DNA of 64,000 bases from NCBI GenBank assembly GCA_030323885.1, contig CM059191.1:108048844-108112843 (forward strand). The letters run 5' to 3'. The DNA comes from Branchipolynoe longqiensis. Lineage: Eukaryota; Annelida; Polychaeta; Phyllodocida; Polynoidae. The position numbers were made by a program, and so were the translations under genes. Every line of letters begins with the position of its first letter. Position 1 is the stretch's first letter. This document shows, piece after piece, positions 1 through 10,444 of the stretch. The notes under the pieces were generated by a model. It was not told the origin of the DNA and did no database searches. It worked only from the letters and a program-made list of their open reading frames with translations.

Positions 1-51
1 CGCGGGACGATTACGTAATATGGACCCATATTGGTCCTCTCTATACTACTA

Positions 52-754
52 GCAATGTCGGACATAGTAAGATACTGTAGGACACAATAGGGTACTGCAG
101 GACATTGCAGGTGAGTGTAGAATACTGTATAACAATGTCGGACATAGTAAGATACTGTAGCACACAATAGGGTACTGTAGGACATTGCAGGTGAGTGTAG
201 GATACTGTATAGCAATGTCGGACATAGTAAGATACTGTAGGACACAATAGGGTACTGTAGGACACGTATGCAGCCACGTGCGTGCTTAGTGATATGTATA
301 GAACTGTCCGGACCATAAGCTACGAACTGGTAGACAGATACATAGGGTACTGTAGGACATTGCAGGATCGCAGTGTAGGATACTGTATAGCACTGTCGGA
401 CATAGTAAGATACTGTAGCACACAATAGGGTACTGTAGGACATTGCAGGTGAGTGTAGGATACTGTATAGCAATGTCGGACATAGTAAGATAATGTAGGA
501 CACAATAGGGTACTGTAGGGCATTGCAGGTGAGTGTAGGATACTGTATAGCAATGTCGGACCTAGTAAGATACTGTAGCACACAATAGGGTACTGTAGGA
601 CATTGCAGGTGAGTGTAGGATACTGTATAGCACTGTCGGACATAGTAAGATACTGTAGGACACAATAGGGTACTGTAGGACATTGCAGGTGAGTGTAGGA
701 TACTGTATAGCAATGTCGGACATAGTAAGATACTGTAGGACACAATAGGGTACT
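52..754 (+). repeat. Minisatellite 1a, ~80-bp unit
   Basis: Imperfect tandem repeats of about 80 bp, built from shorter related pieces (gatactgtaggacacaatag, ggtactgtaggacattgcag). Every unit contains gcaggtgagtgtagg, a perfect CAG|GTGAGT donor-like motif on the + strand. The first 50 bases of the window are not repeat. The long minus-strand open frames here follow from the repeat and are not genes. Confidence 0.9.
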
Positions 755-1342
755 GTTGTTGTTGTTTTGGGGAGTTTTCAGTCGCATTGGTGCGCTGAAG
801 GCTGCAAATCTGCAGCACTGAATGGGCACCGCTGAAAGCAGTCCCATGCGGTCGGGAGTTGGGTTCCGGTGTGTAGTGATCAGAGGAATTGAGGGGCAGG
901 GGGGAGGGGGCGGAGGAAGAACAAGGCAGCCTAAGAGTCCAACCACAGTCCTCTGAGAGGGCCAGGGGAGGCTGGGTGGTTGGTGTAGTTTTACACCCCC
1001 GTAAGACCCTAGGCCATACAAGGATGTGCACCGACTTGTAAGCAGGCGCACCCACAGGCGACACCATAGTGCGCCCCACTGGGAAACAAGGCGCCGCCGC
1101 CCCTTTTACCGTATGTCCCACACGTCACCTCTATACTTGACACTGCGCGCCAGTCCCTGTCCTGATTTTCATCACGCAAGCGGCCTAGCAGCATACAGGC
1201 ACCCAATTTTATAAGTCATTGGTTTGACTCGACCAGGATCCAAACTTCAGTCCCTCCAGATTCACCGGTATGCACCGTAAGTCCGGCCAAAGCCAGAGGA
1301 AGAAGTGAAGTGAGGATGGGATTAGTTAGGCAGAGGGTGGGG
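755..1342 (-). mobile_element. SINE-like insertion, diverged copy 1
   Basis: This block interrupts the minisatellite. It is flanked by aatagggtactg on the left and aatagggcactg on the right, a probable target duplication, though within repeated DNA. Read on the minus strand it ends in a short (CAA)n tail. Its segment at about 1000-1250 matches the SINE at 50222-50557: both carry a caccgacttgt/taccgacttgt core and a ggtttgactcg stretch next to a degenerate tRNA-like B box. The 755-1000 part has no second copy here, so it may be a longer tail or a second element. No protein is supported. Confidence 0.55.
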
Positions 1343-1598
1343 AATAGGGCACTGTAGGACATTGCAGGTGAGTGTAGGATACTGTATAGCAATGTCGGAC
1401 ATAGTAAGATACTGTAGGACACAATAGGGTACTGTAGGACAAAATAGAGTTCTGTGGGACACCGTAGTACGCAATAGGGTACTGCAGGGCACTATAGGGT
1501 ACTGTGGGACACTACAGGGTACTGTAGGACACTGAATAGTACGGTAGGATACCGTAGGACACAATAGGGTGTTGCAGGACACTGCAGGATACCCCATG
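1343..1598 (+). repeat. Minisatellite 1b, continuation
   Basis: The same repeat family as 52-754 resumes after the SINE-like insertion and decays into shorter ~15-bp versions (ggtactgtaggaca). It again contains gcaggtgagtgtagg. It ends near the unique DNA into which the Gypsy element inserted. Confidence 0.85.
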
Positions 1599-1652
1599 TG
1601 CCACCAAGACCAGGTTACTGAGTTGGAAACCACGACCTTGTGAGGTGCATAC

Positions 1653-1828
1653 TGTAGTATATTGGTGTATGGTCTCGTGAGTAAACAATATAATCGAGTG
1701 ACCCTCAGGTTCGTGTCCGAGACCAACGGGTCCAGGTGGCGTCATTGTATCAGATGGGCTACAGCGGGAGAGAATAATAAACAGTTGTGAATCAGTCCTC
1801 GTGGTGTCCACACTTCTCTTCCTTTACA
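1653..1828 (+). repeat. Gypsy 5' LTR
   Basis: Begins tgtagtatat and ends cctttaca. It carries aataataaa as a possible polyadenylation signal. It also holds a tRNA-like stretch with an A-box-like tggtctcgtgag and a damaged B box ggttcgtgtcc, bracketed by ggtctcg and cgagacc. The 3' copy keeps the better B box. Confidence 0.93.
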
Positions 1829-1846
1829 TGGTGTCAGATATAGATG
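1829..1846 (+). other. Primer binding site
   Basis: tggtgtcagat starts exactly one base after the LTR. A TGG start complements a tRNA CCA end. The TGGTGTCAGA form is the one usually assigned to tRNA-Leu priming; the tRNA assignment is inference. Confidence 0.7.
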
Positions 1847-2722
1847 AACTCCGACCACATGGCGCTCACCGGCTTGAAACCGCCTGCACCTTTAAGTCTA
1901 GAAGGAAATCTAGCACTAAACTGGCGCTCATTGCTGCAAGCTTATCAGATATATGCCGTAGCTTCAGGAACAGCAACAAAGAGTGAACAAATACAATGCT
2001 GTGTTTTTCTTCATGTGGCAGGCTTGGAAGCCCAAAAATTACACCAAACATTCAAAATAGAATTGGATGACAAGGACAAAATACAGCCACTGATAGACAT
2101 ATTCGAGAATTATTGCCAAGGACACACAAATGTAATGGTGGTGCGCTACAACTTTAACTCGTACAACCAGACAAATGAAGGCATCGATGCGTACATGCGC
2201 GAACTGGAGCACCGAATCGCGTTATGTGACTACAAGCAGTTGGAGGATTCTATGCTTTGTGACAGGTTAGTTTGCGGCATCAAAGACAATAAACTCCAAG
2301 ACAGACTCCTGCAAACACCAAACCTAACACTCGACCAGTGCAAGGATATGTGTAGATTAAGCGAAAACTGCCATACTCAATTACACAGCAGCACCGATGT
2401 AACGAGTGAGTGTGTAAACTTCACTAGCACACGCAGCACCACCAACCAAGCTTGTTGCACACCAGTGATGCCACATGCGCGCACATGGCAAGACAGACGC
2501 AGCCAGTTCAGCGCATCTCGCACACCGTGCACAAGGTGTGGGTATAACCACGCACCAAATCAATGGTCCGCAAAAGACAAACCATGTCTCTTTTTCAAGC
2601 GTATAGGGCATTTGCAGAAAGTCTGTCGATCTCGCCAGAGTAACCCGGTGAATGTTAATGAAATTGAAACACAAAGCACAAATAAGTGCAGCTCTCAGAA
2701 TTTGCCCGAGGCGTCACAATAA
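1844..2722 (+). pseudogene. gag: Gypsy gag, truncated by a 69-bp insert
   Basis: 292 codons. Gag packages element RNA in cytoplasmic particles. The N-terminal part has the retrotransposon-gag pattern of this Gypsy group: SLEGN and NW near the start, a QIYAVASG-type helix, LHVAG, and a CGIKDNKLQDRLL segment near residue 155. Near residues 225-260 sits a paired zinc-knuckle region (CTRCGYNHAPNQ ... GHLQKVCR). Two expected cysteines are replaced by Trp and Phe, so zinc binding is probably lost. The last codons and the stop come from a foreign 69-bp insert at 2702-2770; the ancestral frame would have continued into protease. The ATG at 1844 lies 15 bases after the LTR end and overlaps the primer site. 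Confidence 0.88.
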
Positions 2723-2770
2723 ACGCCTCAGTTTTCCCACCTCCGCCTCTGTTCTTCCTTCTCGCGCATC
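2702..2770 (+). mobile_element. 5'-truncated insert of the 49.9-53.0 kb element's 3' end
   Basis: These 69 bases match the last ~68 bases of the two elements ending at 52507 and 53049: ttgcccgaggcgtc, then caataaacgcctcag, then a common gcgcatc end. The flanks share agaa (2697-2700 and 2771-2774), possibly tcagaa, consistent with a short target duplication. Only the 3' end is present, as expected of 5'-truncated retrotransposition. The insert supplies the premature stop of gag. Confidence 0.8.
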
Positions 2771-2773
2771 AGA

Positions 2774-5700
2774 AGATAATGAGTTGTTCATAGGGGAACT
2801 AACGACTGCAGGAAGTTCCAAACAAGAACTATGATATGACACCATAGTACTGCAAAATGAACCTGTCAAATTCAAGTTAGACACAGGGTCACAGGCTAAT
2901 ATAATACCAATCAACATCTACCGCAAGCTGAACAATATAGTACTTCAGCCATCAAAATGCTGTCTTATTACGTATTCGGGACAGCATATACTGCCAGAGG
3001 GAGAGATTCACATCGTGGTGGGAGGAATCCCGATGTGTTTCCAGGTGACAACCGACGGAAACCCTATCCTGGGTCAGGACGCCTGCGTGCAGTTACAACT
3101 GATATGACGCATCAATGAGGTCGAGACCAGGTGCGCCAAAACCAAGCGTGTGGGGGTAAGACTGCCGTGGTGGACAAATGCCGCAGAAGACGAAGACAAC
3201 GAGAACAGTCCGAGCAGCGCAGATATCCTGGTAAATAAATATAATGATATTTTTGAAGGTCTGGGAACCATCAAAACTAATGCCAATATTTACATTGATA
3301 AAACTGTAACATCCTCGGTTGACCCACCACGTCGCATACCTCATGCTATTTCTGGTAGAGTTAAAGAAGAAATTGATAAAATGCTGACGTTAGGGGTTAT
3401 AGTGCCACAGTTTGAACCTACTCCCTGGGTTAGCTCAATAGCCATAGTAAAAAGAACCCAACAAAATTCGGATTTGCTTAGACCCAACAAAATTGAATAA
3501 AGCCATTTTGCGCACCCCATATCCCACAAGAACCATTGAGGAGGTTATTGCGAAAACGGCCAAAGCTAAATATTTGTTGGTTCTAGATGCCAACAGTGGT
3601 TATTGGCAAATTGAGCTAACCAAAAAAAGTTCGGAATTATGTACTTTTAATACCCCATAGGGTAGGTACCGTTACACGCGTCTCCCATTCGGTATTAAAA
3701 CAGCAGGTGATATATTCATTCATGAAATGAACAATATTCTAGGCGACTTGCAAGGTGTAAATGTGGTAACTGACGATATTTTGGTGTATGGGGCAACAAT
3801 TGCTGAATGCATCAGTAATTTAGAACGAGTATTCATCAGGGCAAGGGAGGCGAATTTAAGGTTAAATCCAAAGAAATCAAAAATTTGTCAAACGAATGTG
3901 AATTATGTTGGCCACGTACTCACACAAGACGGTCTTAAACCCAACACAGAACGAGTGCAAGCCATAGTTGATCTCCCACAACCAATTGACAAAGCAGGCA
4001 TACAACGTTTCTTGGGCATGGTAGGCTATGTCAGTAAGGTCATTCCAAAATTGTCAGAAATAACTAAGCCACTTCGTAATGTCTTAGGTAAAGACACAGC
4101 ATGGCACTGGCAACATGAGCAACAAGTAGCATTTGATTTATTGAAACAGTTACTAGTCACCGCGCCGGTTTTACAGTATTATGATGTTAATGCGCAGGTT
4201 ACTATTCAAGTAGATGCCTCTAAGTCTGGCCTAGGCGCCGCTTTGTTTCAGAAAGGTAAGCCCATAGCAATGGCATCTAAGGCCTTAGATGACACCCAGG
4301 CCAGCTATGCAGTAATTGAAAAAGAATTGCTAGCCATTTGTTTCGGGTGCATGAAGTATCACGAGTATGTGTACGGTAAACATATTATGATCGAAACAGA
4401 CCACAAACCATTAGTTAACATTATGATGAAACTGTTGCATTTGTTATTGGTGCGCATGCAAAGAATGTGTATGCATTTACAAAACTACAATTTGTCTGTG
4501 ATACATATGAACGGTTGTAACATGTATTTTGCAGATGCACTGTCCCGGGCGCACACTACTAACACCATACCACACGATTTGTTCGACAACAAAATATCAG
4601 TAGCTAGCATTGACATCGTGCAGAACATGACGCATTGCATACAAACAGTCACAGCGAAAGACCACACACTACAAGAAGTAACGCGGTTGGTACTAAATGG
4701 ATGGCCAGTAAATAGCAAAGAAATGCCTGCAAATGCTAAACCCTACTATAAATTCAAAGAGAATTAACTGTTGCTGATAATATCGTATTTAAAGGTGACC
4801 AAATTGTTGTACCTGCCTCTTTACAAAAATAAATGTTACAGATAATACACGAAACCCACATGGGTGTCATAAAATGTAAGCAGCTGGCCAAAGACCATGT
4901 GTTTTGGCCTGGAATGAGTTCATAGATAGAGGACAAGGTAGGATGCTGCACCATTTGCCAACAACACAGAAACACGCCACACACTGAACCATTGATATCT
5001 CACGAGATACCAAACATACCATTTCACAAAGTAGGAACAGATTTATTTCAAATTGGAAACAAAACATACATACTCGTCATCGATTATTTTTCAAAATTTC
5101 CAGAAGTAAGAGAACTAACGAATACAACAAGTAAAGATATAATATAAGCACTAGCAGAAATCTTTGGAACCCATGGTATTCCACACACAGTCGTATCCGA
5201 TAATGGACCGCAATTTGCGTGTTACAAATTCAGCAGATTCGCTTCAGAATATGGGTTCAAACACATTTTCTCTAACCCACACTATCCACAGAGCAACGGA
5301 CAGGTTGAGTGGTATGTCCAAACAATAAAGAAATTAATCAAAAAAGCCAATGCTGACAACGTATATTACAATCTTGCATTGTTAAATTACAGGAATACCC
5401 CTTTGACAATGATAAATGCATTGCCTGCACAATTATTAATGAGGCGCAGGCTGGGTTACAAATTCCCGACAACGAACATGAAATTAACGCCGGCAGTCCA
5501 GGGCTCTAAAAAAGCGCAAATTACAAAGATACAAGGCACACAACAAAAATACTACAACAAACGAGCATGAAAGCTGCACAAGCAATTGATAGTAGCAGAT
5601 AATGTCAAATACCGAACATACGAAGGGAAATGGGCAAGTGGCATCGTTTCAAAAACTAACAATCCGGGTCCACGGGACTACGAAATAGTAAACCATGCCG

Positions 5701-5906
5701 GCAACAAACTGAAACGCAACCGCATTCACTTATTTAGAACACCCAGTGTCGAGGCGCAACACCCTAGAGTCACACAGGTACCAGACGCTACAAAAACAAT
5801 TAACAGAAACGAACCGTCTGTGCTACCATACACAACACATTACGGGCGAGTGATACACAAGCCACTCCTATTGGGCGCAGCCCGACCTAAAACAGTACGA
5901 AAATAG
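2774..5906 (+). pseudogene. pol: Gypsy pol: protease, RT, RNase H, integrase (broken)
   Basis: A polyprotein that copies and inserts the element. Protease has the catalytic triplet DTG at 2880-2888 (KFKLDTGSQANIIP). A stop lies at 3105. The RT N-terminal part is open at 3150-3500, then the frame shifts near 3470 into LDPTKLNKAI. A stop at 3658 follows FNTP. The largest intact piece is 3727-4767, with LPFGIK just upstream, RT motif VTDDILVYG, and RNase H motifs VDASKSGLGA and ETDHKPLV. Integrase continues in another frame, with H-H-C-C residues around 4850-4965, DDE residues in VGTDLF, VSDNGPQF and NGQVEW, and stops near 4831, 4921, 5144 and 5568. The C-terminal domain is open at 5586-5906. 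It cannot make a full protein. Confidence 0.92.
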
Positions 5907-6590
5907 ATCGCACAGCCCAATGCTTAATTGGATTGAATCTATCTTTCGACATGGCATGACCACATGCGGGCCGCAGACCTAGCTGGTCACACGCACCAGA
6001 CACAGACACACTTGTAGTCATAGTCACAACACAAATAAATATAACCACCTGTTGTAGTATAACACCGTAGTGATACTAACAAAACATTATAATTGTATAT
6101 CTTTCTATATAAACTGTATTATATGCCATAAGCCAGATGAAACAATACAACCACATTAGAAATAATGAACCGGATGACCATGTAGGATAAGTTTGTCAAA
6201 CAAACTACACGAGATGTCAATGAGTGTTAAAGTAGTACACAAAACACCAGTAAAAAGATTTCATTGTAACATGACTAGTTTATAAGGTTGATATACATAT
6301 ATTTTGATTAATTGTGTTATATATTACAAACAAACAAAACAAACAAACAAAAAAAGAAAAAAAAAAAGGAAGAATTTTGTTACTAGCTTGCTTCCACATG
6401 TACGTCCGAACACTAATTTCAACTCGGATGATAAAAAAACAGGACGACCAATGTCAATGTACATGCCCATATTTTCAAAAGATATGTTAGTATGCAAGGC
6501 TTAGAATAGCTTAGAGAATGAGATTTATTGTACCTCCAATCGTTGTTACTGTATTTCAGTGAATTACATTGTAATAAACTTATCTTATAA
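5907..6590 (+). other. Gypsy 3' untranslated region
   Basis: AT-rich, with no supported coding frame. It contains an A-rich low-complexity stretch (aaacaaacaaacaaaaaaag) at about 6327-6372. It lies between the pol stop and the polypurine tract. Confidence 0.7.
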
Positions 6591-6611
6591 AAAAAAGAAG
6601 AAAAAGGGAGA
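6591..6611 (+). other. Polypurine tract
   Basis: An uninterrupted A/G run ending aagggaga lies directly against the 3' LTR start at 6612. This is the expected plus-strand primer of an LTR retrotransposon. Confidence 0.88.
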
Positions 6612-6787
6612 TGTAGTATATGGGCATATGGTCTCGTGGGTAAACAATATAATCTCGTGACCCTCAGGTTCGAGTCCGAGACCAACGGGCCCAGGTGAAG
6701 TCATTGATTCAAATGGGCTACAGCGGGAGAGAATAATAAACAGTTGTGAATCAGTCCTCGTGGTGTCCACACTTCTCTTCCTTTACA
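6612..6787 (+). repeat. Gypsy 3' LTR
   Basis: 176 bp, tgtagtatat to cctttaca, about 93% identical to the 5' LTR. It contains tggtctcgtggg (A-box-like) and ggttcgagtcc (B-box-like), 54 bases across between the complementary 7-mers ggtctcg and cgagacc, then aataataaa. Followed by the target duplication catac (6788-6792). Confidence 0.93.
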
Positions 6788-7019
6788 CATACCACCTCGG
6801 ACTGCTGCCATCTGTCGGCCAATTGTAATGGTGGGTTCTTAAAAAGGGGTTTTATTGGAATTTATCCTTGTGACAAATGGTTCACAAATGTCTGAAACAC
6901 AAGAGGGCACACACAGCATGAACTCGCTTAAACGTGTACATACACTGGTAACTGGTGTTTTATTAGCATAGGCCCGTATAACCTGACATAAAAAACAGAC
7001 ATCCCAAGTACCAACCATG

Positions 7020-8641
7020 CCTGAGTAGCATAGTCACTCATCCCTGAGAACCAGGCCCAGTCAGCGCTTCGTGAGTACCAGACCCAGTCAGCACTCACTG
7101 AGTACCAGACCCAGTCAGCACTCCGTGAATACCAGACCCAAACCCAGTCAGCGCTTTGTGAGTACCAGACCCAGTCAGCGATCTGAGTACCTGACCCAGT
7201 CAGTGCTCTATGAGTACCAGACCCAGTCAGTGCTCCATACGTACCAGACCCAGTCAGTACTTTATGAGTACCAGACCCAGTCAGCGATCTGAGTACCAGA
7301 CCCAGTCAGCGCTCCGTGCATACCAGACCCAGTCAGTGCTCTGTGAGTACCAGACCCAGTCAATCCTCCGTGAGTACCAGACCCAGTCAACGCTCCGTGA
7401 GTACCAGACCCAGTCAGTGCTCTGTGAGTACCAGATCCAGTCAGTGATCTGAGTACCAGACCCAGTCAGTGCTCTATGAGTACCAGACCCAGTCAGCGCT
7501 CTGTGAGTATCAGACCCAGTCAACGCTCTGTGTGTACCAGACCCAGTCAGCACTCTGTGAGTACCAGACCCAGTCAGCGCTCCGTGAGTACCAGACTCAG
7601 TCAGCACCCCGTGAGTACCAGACCCAGTCAGCGCTCCATGAGTACCAGACCCAGTCAGCGCACTGTGAGTACCAGACCCTGTTAGTGCTCTATGAGTACC
7701 AGACCCAGTCAGTGCTCTGTGAGTACCAGACCAAGTCAGCATGCTGTGAGTACCAGACCCAGGCAGCGCTCCGTGAGTACAAGACCCATTCAGCGCTCTG
7801 TGAGTACTAGACCCAGTCAACGCTCCGTACGTACCAGACCCAGTCAGTGCTCTATGAGGACCAGACCCAGTCAGCGCTCCGTGAGTACCAGACCCAATCA
7901 ATGCTCTTTGAGTACCAGACCCAGTCAGTGCTCTGTGAATACCAAACCCAGTCAGCGATCTGAGTACCAGACCCAGTCAGCTCTCCGTGCGTACCAGACC
8001 CAGTCAGCGCTCTATGAGTACCAGACCCAGTCAGTGATCTGAGTACCAGACCCAGTCAGTGCTCCGTGAGTACCAGACCCAATCAACGCTCTGTGAGTGC
8101 CAGACCTAGTCAGCACTCAGTGAGTACCAAACCCAGTCAGCACTCCCTGAGTACCAGACCCAGTCATCATTCAATGAGTACCAGACCTATTCGTCGATCT
8201 GTGAGTACTAGACCTAGACAGTGCTCCGTGAGTACCAGAAGCAGTCAGCATTCAAGGAGTACCAGACCCAGTCAGCGCTCCGTGAGTGCCAGACTCAGTC
8301 AGCGCTTCGTGAGTACCAGACCCAGTCAGCACTCCCTGAGTACCAGACACAGTCAGCGCTCCATGAGTGCCAGACCCAGTCAGCGCTCTGTGAGTACCAG
8401 ACCAAGTCAGCACTCCATGAGTACCAGACACAGTCAGCACTCTGTGAGTACCAGACCCAGTCAGCGCACGGTGAGTACCAGACCCAGTCAGCATTCAATG
8501 AGTTCCAGACCCAGTCAGCATTCAATGAGTATCAGACCCAGTCAGCACTCCGTGAGTACCAGACCCAGTCAGCGCTCCGTGAGTACCAGGCCCAGTCAGC
8601 GCTCCGTGAGTACCCGACCCAGTCAGTGCTCCGTGAATACG
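7020..8641 (+). repeat. Minisatellite 2, 27-bp unit
   Basis: About 60 copies of a 27-bp unit containing gtgagtaccagacccagtca. Some units are shortened (gatctgagtacc). Because 27 is a multiple of 3, all frames without an internal stop stay open and yield repetitive pseudo-proteins (STRPSQ, EYQTQSA). Each unit begins with a GTGAGT donor-like motif. The 230 bases before it (6793-7019) show no supported feature. Confidence 0.93.
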
Positions 8642-8642
8642 G

Positions 8643-9148
8643 CCGGTGTCGCAATTTCAGCGCCCGGTCAGTTTCAGCTGCCTGTCAGTTTCATGCGCAT
8701 GCGTCAAAATCTAACATCGTCACTAACCTTATAAATTTAATATAATGTTTTTGGTAAAGATGTTTTCTACATGTGTACAAAGTGATTTGTTTCTAGCTGG
8801 TGTGGTTTTAGAGATATATCACTTTTCCTGTATTTTCTGTATGAAGATTGCTAGCGACCATTGACAATGCCTTGAGTTTGATTGTACGCGCAGTGCAAAA
8901 CCTTAGTTTTATTCGAGATTAATACAAATCAAGAACCCTAACCTTATAAATTTAATAGAGTCTTTTTGGTAAAGATGTTTTCTACATGTCTACCAAGCGA
9001 TTTGTTAATAGGTGGTGTAGTTTTAGAGATATTTCACTTTTGCTGTATTTTCTGTATGAAGATTGCTCACGACCATTGACAATGCCTTATTGAGTTTGAG
9101 TCTATACGGGCGGTGGAAACTGACCGGGCGCTGAAACTGCGACACCGG
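8643..9148. mobile_element. Inverted-repeat element (MITE-like)
   Basis: The ends are inverted copies of each other: ccggtgtcgcaatttcagcg at the left pairs with cgctgaaactgcgacaccgg at the right, and similarity extends about 40 bp with few mismatches. Inside is a direct duplication of about 215 bp (from accttataaatttaata at ~8725 and ~8941). No coding frame and no clear target duplication. It is probably a non-autonomous DNA transposon of unknown superfamily. Confidence 0.75.
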
Positions 9149-9200
9149 TTGGTGGGCGTGATGTGTAGGTAATGCGTGTAACCTGCCTGGTTTCTCTCAC

Positions 9201-9287
9201 CTCCGTGCAGCTCCATGCAGCTCCGTGCAGCTCCGTGCAGCTCCGTGCAGCTCCGTGCAGCTCCGTGCAGCTCCGTGCAGCTCCGTG
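9201..9287 (+). repeat. 10-bp tandem repeat
   Basis: Eight copies of ctccgtgcag (one with ctccatgcag) and a partial ninth. Each copy ends in a CAG acceptor-like triplet. Confidence 0.95.
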
Positions 9288-9340
9288 TGAATAAAGCGCT
9301 CCCCCACCGCCATCAGCGTGAGCCGATGTAGCAGTAATGC

Positions 9341-10155
9341 AGTGTGTGCCTGTCCCACAGTGTCTCAGTGTGTGCCTGTCCCACAGTGTCTCAGTGTGTG
9401 CCTGTCCCACAGTGTCTCAGTGTGTGCCTGTCCCACAGTGTCTCAGTGTGTGCCTGTCCACAGTGTCTCAGTGTGTGCCTGTCCCACAGTGTCTCAGTGT
9501 GTGCCTGTCCCACAGTGCCTCATTGAGTGCCTGTCCCACAGTGTCTCAGTGTGTGCCTGTCCCACAGTGCCTCAGTGTGTGCCTGTCCCACAGTGTCTCA
9601 GTGTGTGCCTGTCCCACAGTGCCTCAGTGTGTGCCTGTCCCACAGTGCCTCAGTGTGTGCCTGTCCCACAGTGTCTCAGTGTGTGTCTGTCCCACAGTGC
9701 CTCAGTGTGTGTCTGTCCCACAGTGCATCAATCAGTGTGTGCCTGTCCCACAGTGCCTCAGTGTGTGCCTGTCCCACAGTGTCTCAGTGTGTGCCTGTCC
9801 CACAGTGTCTCAGTGTGTGTCTGTCCCACAGTGCATCAGTGTGTGTCTGTCCCACAGTGCCTCAGTGTGTGTCTGTCCCACAGTGCATTAGTGTGTGTCT
9901 GTCCCACAGTGCATCAATCAGTGTGTGCCTGTCCCACAGTGTCTCAGTGTGTGCCTGTCCCACAGTGTCTCAGTGTGTGCCTGTCCCACAGTGCCTCAGT
10001 GTGTGTCTGTCCCACAGTGCATCAGTGTGTGTCTGTCCCACAGTGCATCAATCAGTGTGTGCCTGTCCCACAGTGCCTCAGTGTGTGTCTGTCCCACAGT
10101 GCATCAGTGTGTGTCTGTCCCACAGTGCATCAATCAGTGTGTGCCTGTCCCACAG
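9341..10155 (+). repeat. Minisatellite 4, 26-bp unit
   Basis: About 31 copies of a 26-bp unit (gtgtgcctgtcccacag plus tgYctca variants; some expanded with atcaatca). Each unit carries a pyrimidine stretch followed by CACAG, an acceptor-like motif. The array stops at cccacag (10149-10155), where non-repeated GC-rich sequence begins. The Cys/Val/Pro-rich frames are repeat artefacts. Confidence 0.93.
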
Positions 10156-10298
10156 TGCCGCGCGGTCTGTGTCCGCCTGCTTCCGGACGACGTCACGGGT
10201 GGTTTTCAAGGCTGGTGGATCTGCACGACAACCATCAAGTCGGATTCAAATACATGCTGTGTTCTCACTACTACACGGGTTTTGTCCCCGCCGGCCTG
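10156..10298 (+). other. Candidate exon, possibly iGluR S1 (weak)
   Basis: A unique GC-rich segment starting right at the last cccacag of the 26-bp array. In the frame with codons from 10158 it reads RLVDLHDNHQVGFKYML, then a stop at 10299. The VDL...GFKY spacing recalls the start of iGluR S1 (VDLL...LGFKY), but it is two residues short and no DGKYG follows. A donor is not obvious. It could equally be intron DNA; it is listed for its boundary with the array. Confidence 0.2.
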
Positions 10299-10444
10299 TA
10301 AACACAGTCTGTGGTCAACAAACACAGTCTACCTGTTACCTGTGTCGTCCCTGTCATACCTGTGCCATACCTGTGCCAACGGACGACGTTATGCGGAATA
10401 TTGTGAGCTAAACAAACTTTTATATATTCTATTTGTTTTTTCGC

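Larger units (their letters stand above)
1653..6787 (+). mobile_element. Full-length, inactive Ty3/Gypsy LTR retrotransposon
   Basis: 5,135 bp, complete in structure: 176-bp LTRs beginning TG and ending CA, a tRNA-type primer site directly after the 5' LTR, gag, one pol (protease, reverse transcriptase, RNase H, integrase), and a polypurine tract before the 3' LTR. The 5-bp target duplication catac is at 1648-1652 and 6788-6792. The two LTRs differ at about 13 of 176 positions, so this is an old insertion. Pol has several stops and at least one frameshift, and gag is cut by a foreign 69-bp insert. There is no env frame. Protein order and motifs fit the widespread animal Gypsy group often annotated as K02A2.6-like. 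Confidence 0.95.

Noticed and set aside
7071..8745. STRPSQ- and EYQTQSA-repeat proteins
   Set aside because: 27-bp array translated in two frames of the same strand, plus the reverse strand; no evidence of coding.
7020..10155. CRISPR-like arrays
   Set aside because: Units are directly adjacent with no unique spacers, and the context is eukaryotic.
9318..10301. Cys/Val/Pro repeat protein joined to the 10156 segment
   Set aside because: The repeat part is a 26-bp array read in all frames. Only the unique end is kept, as a weak exon candidate.
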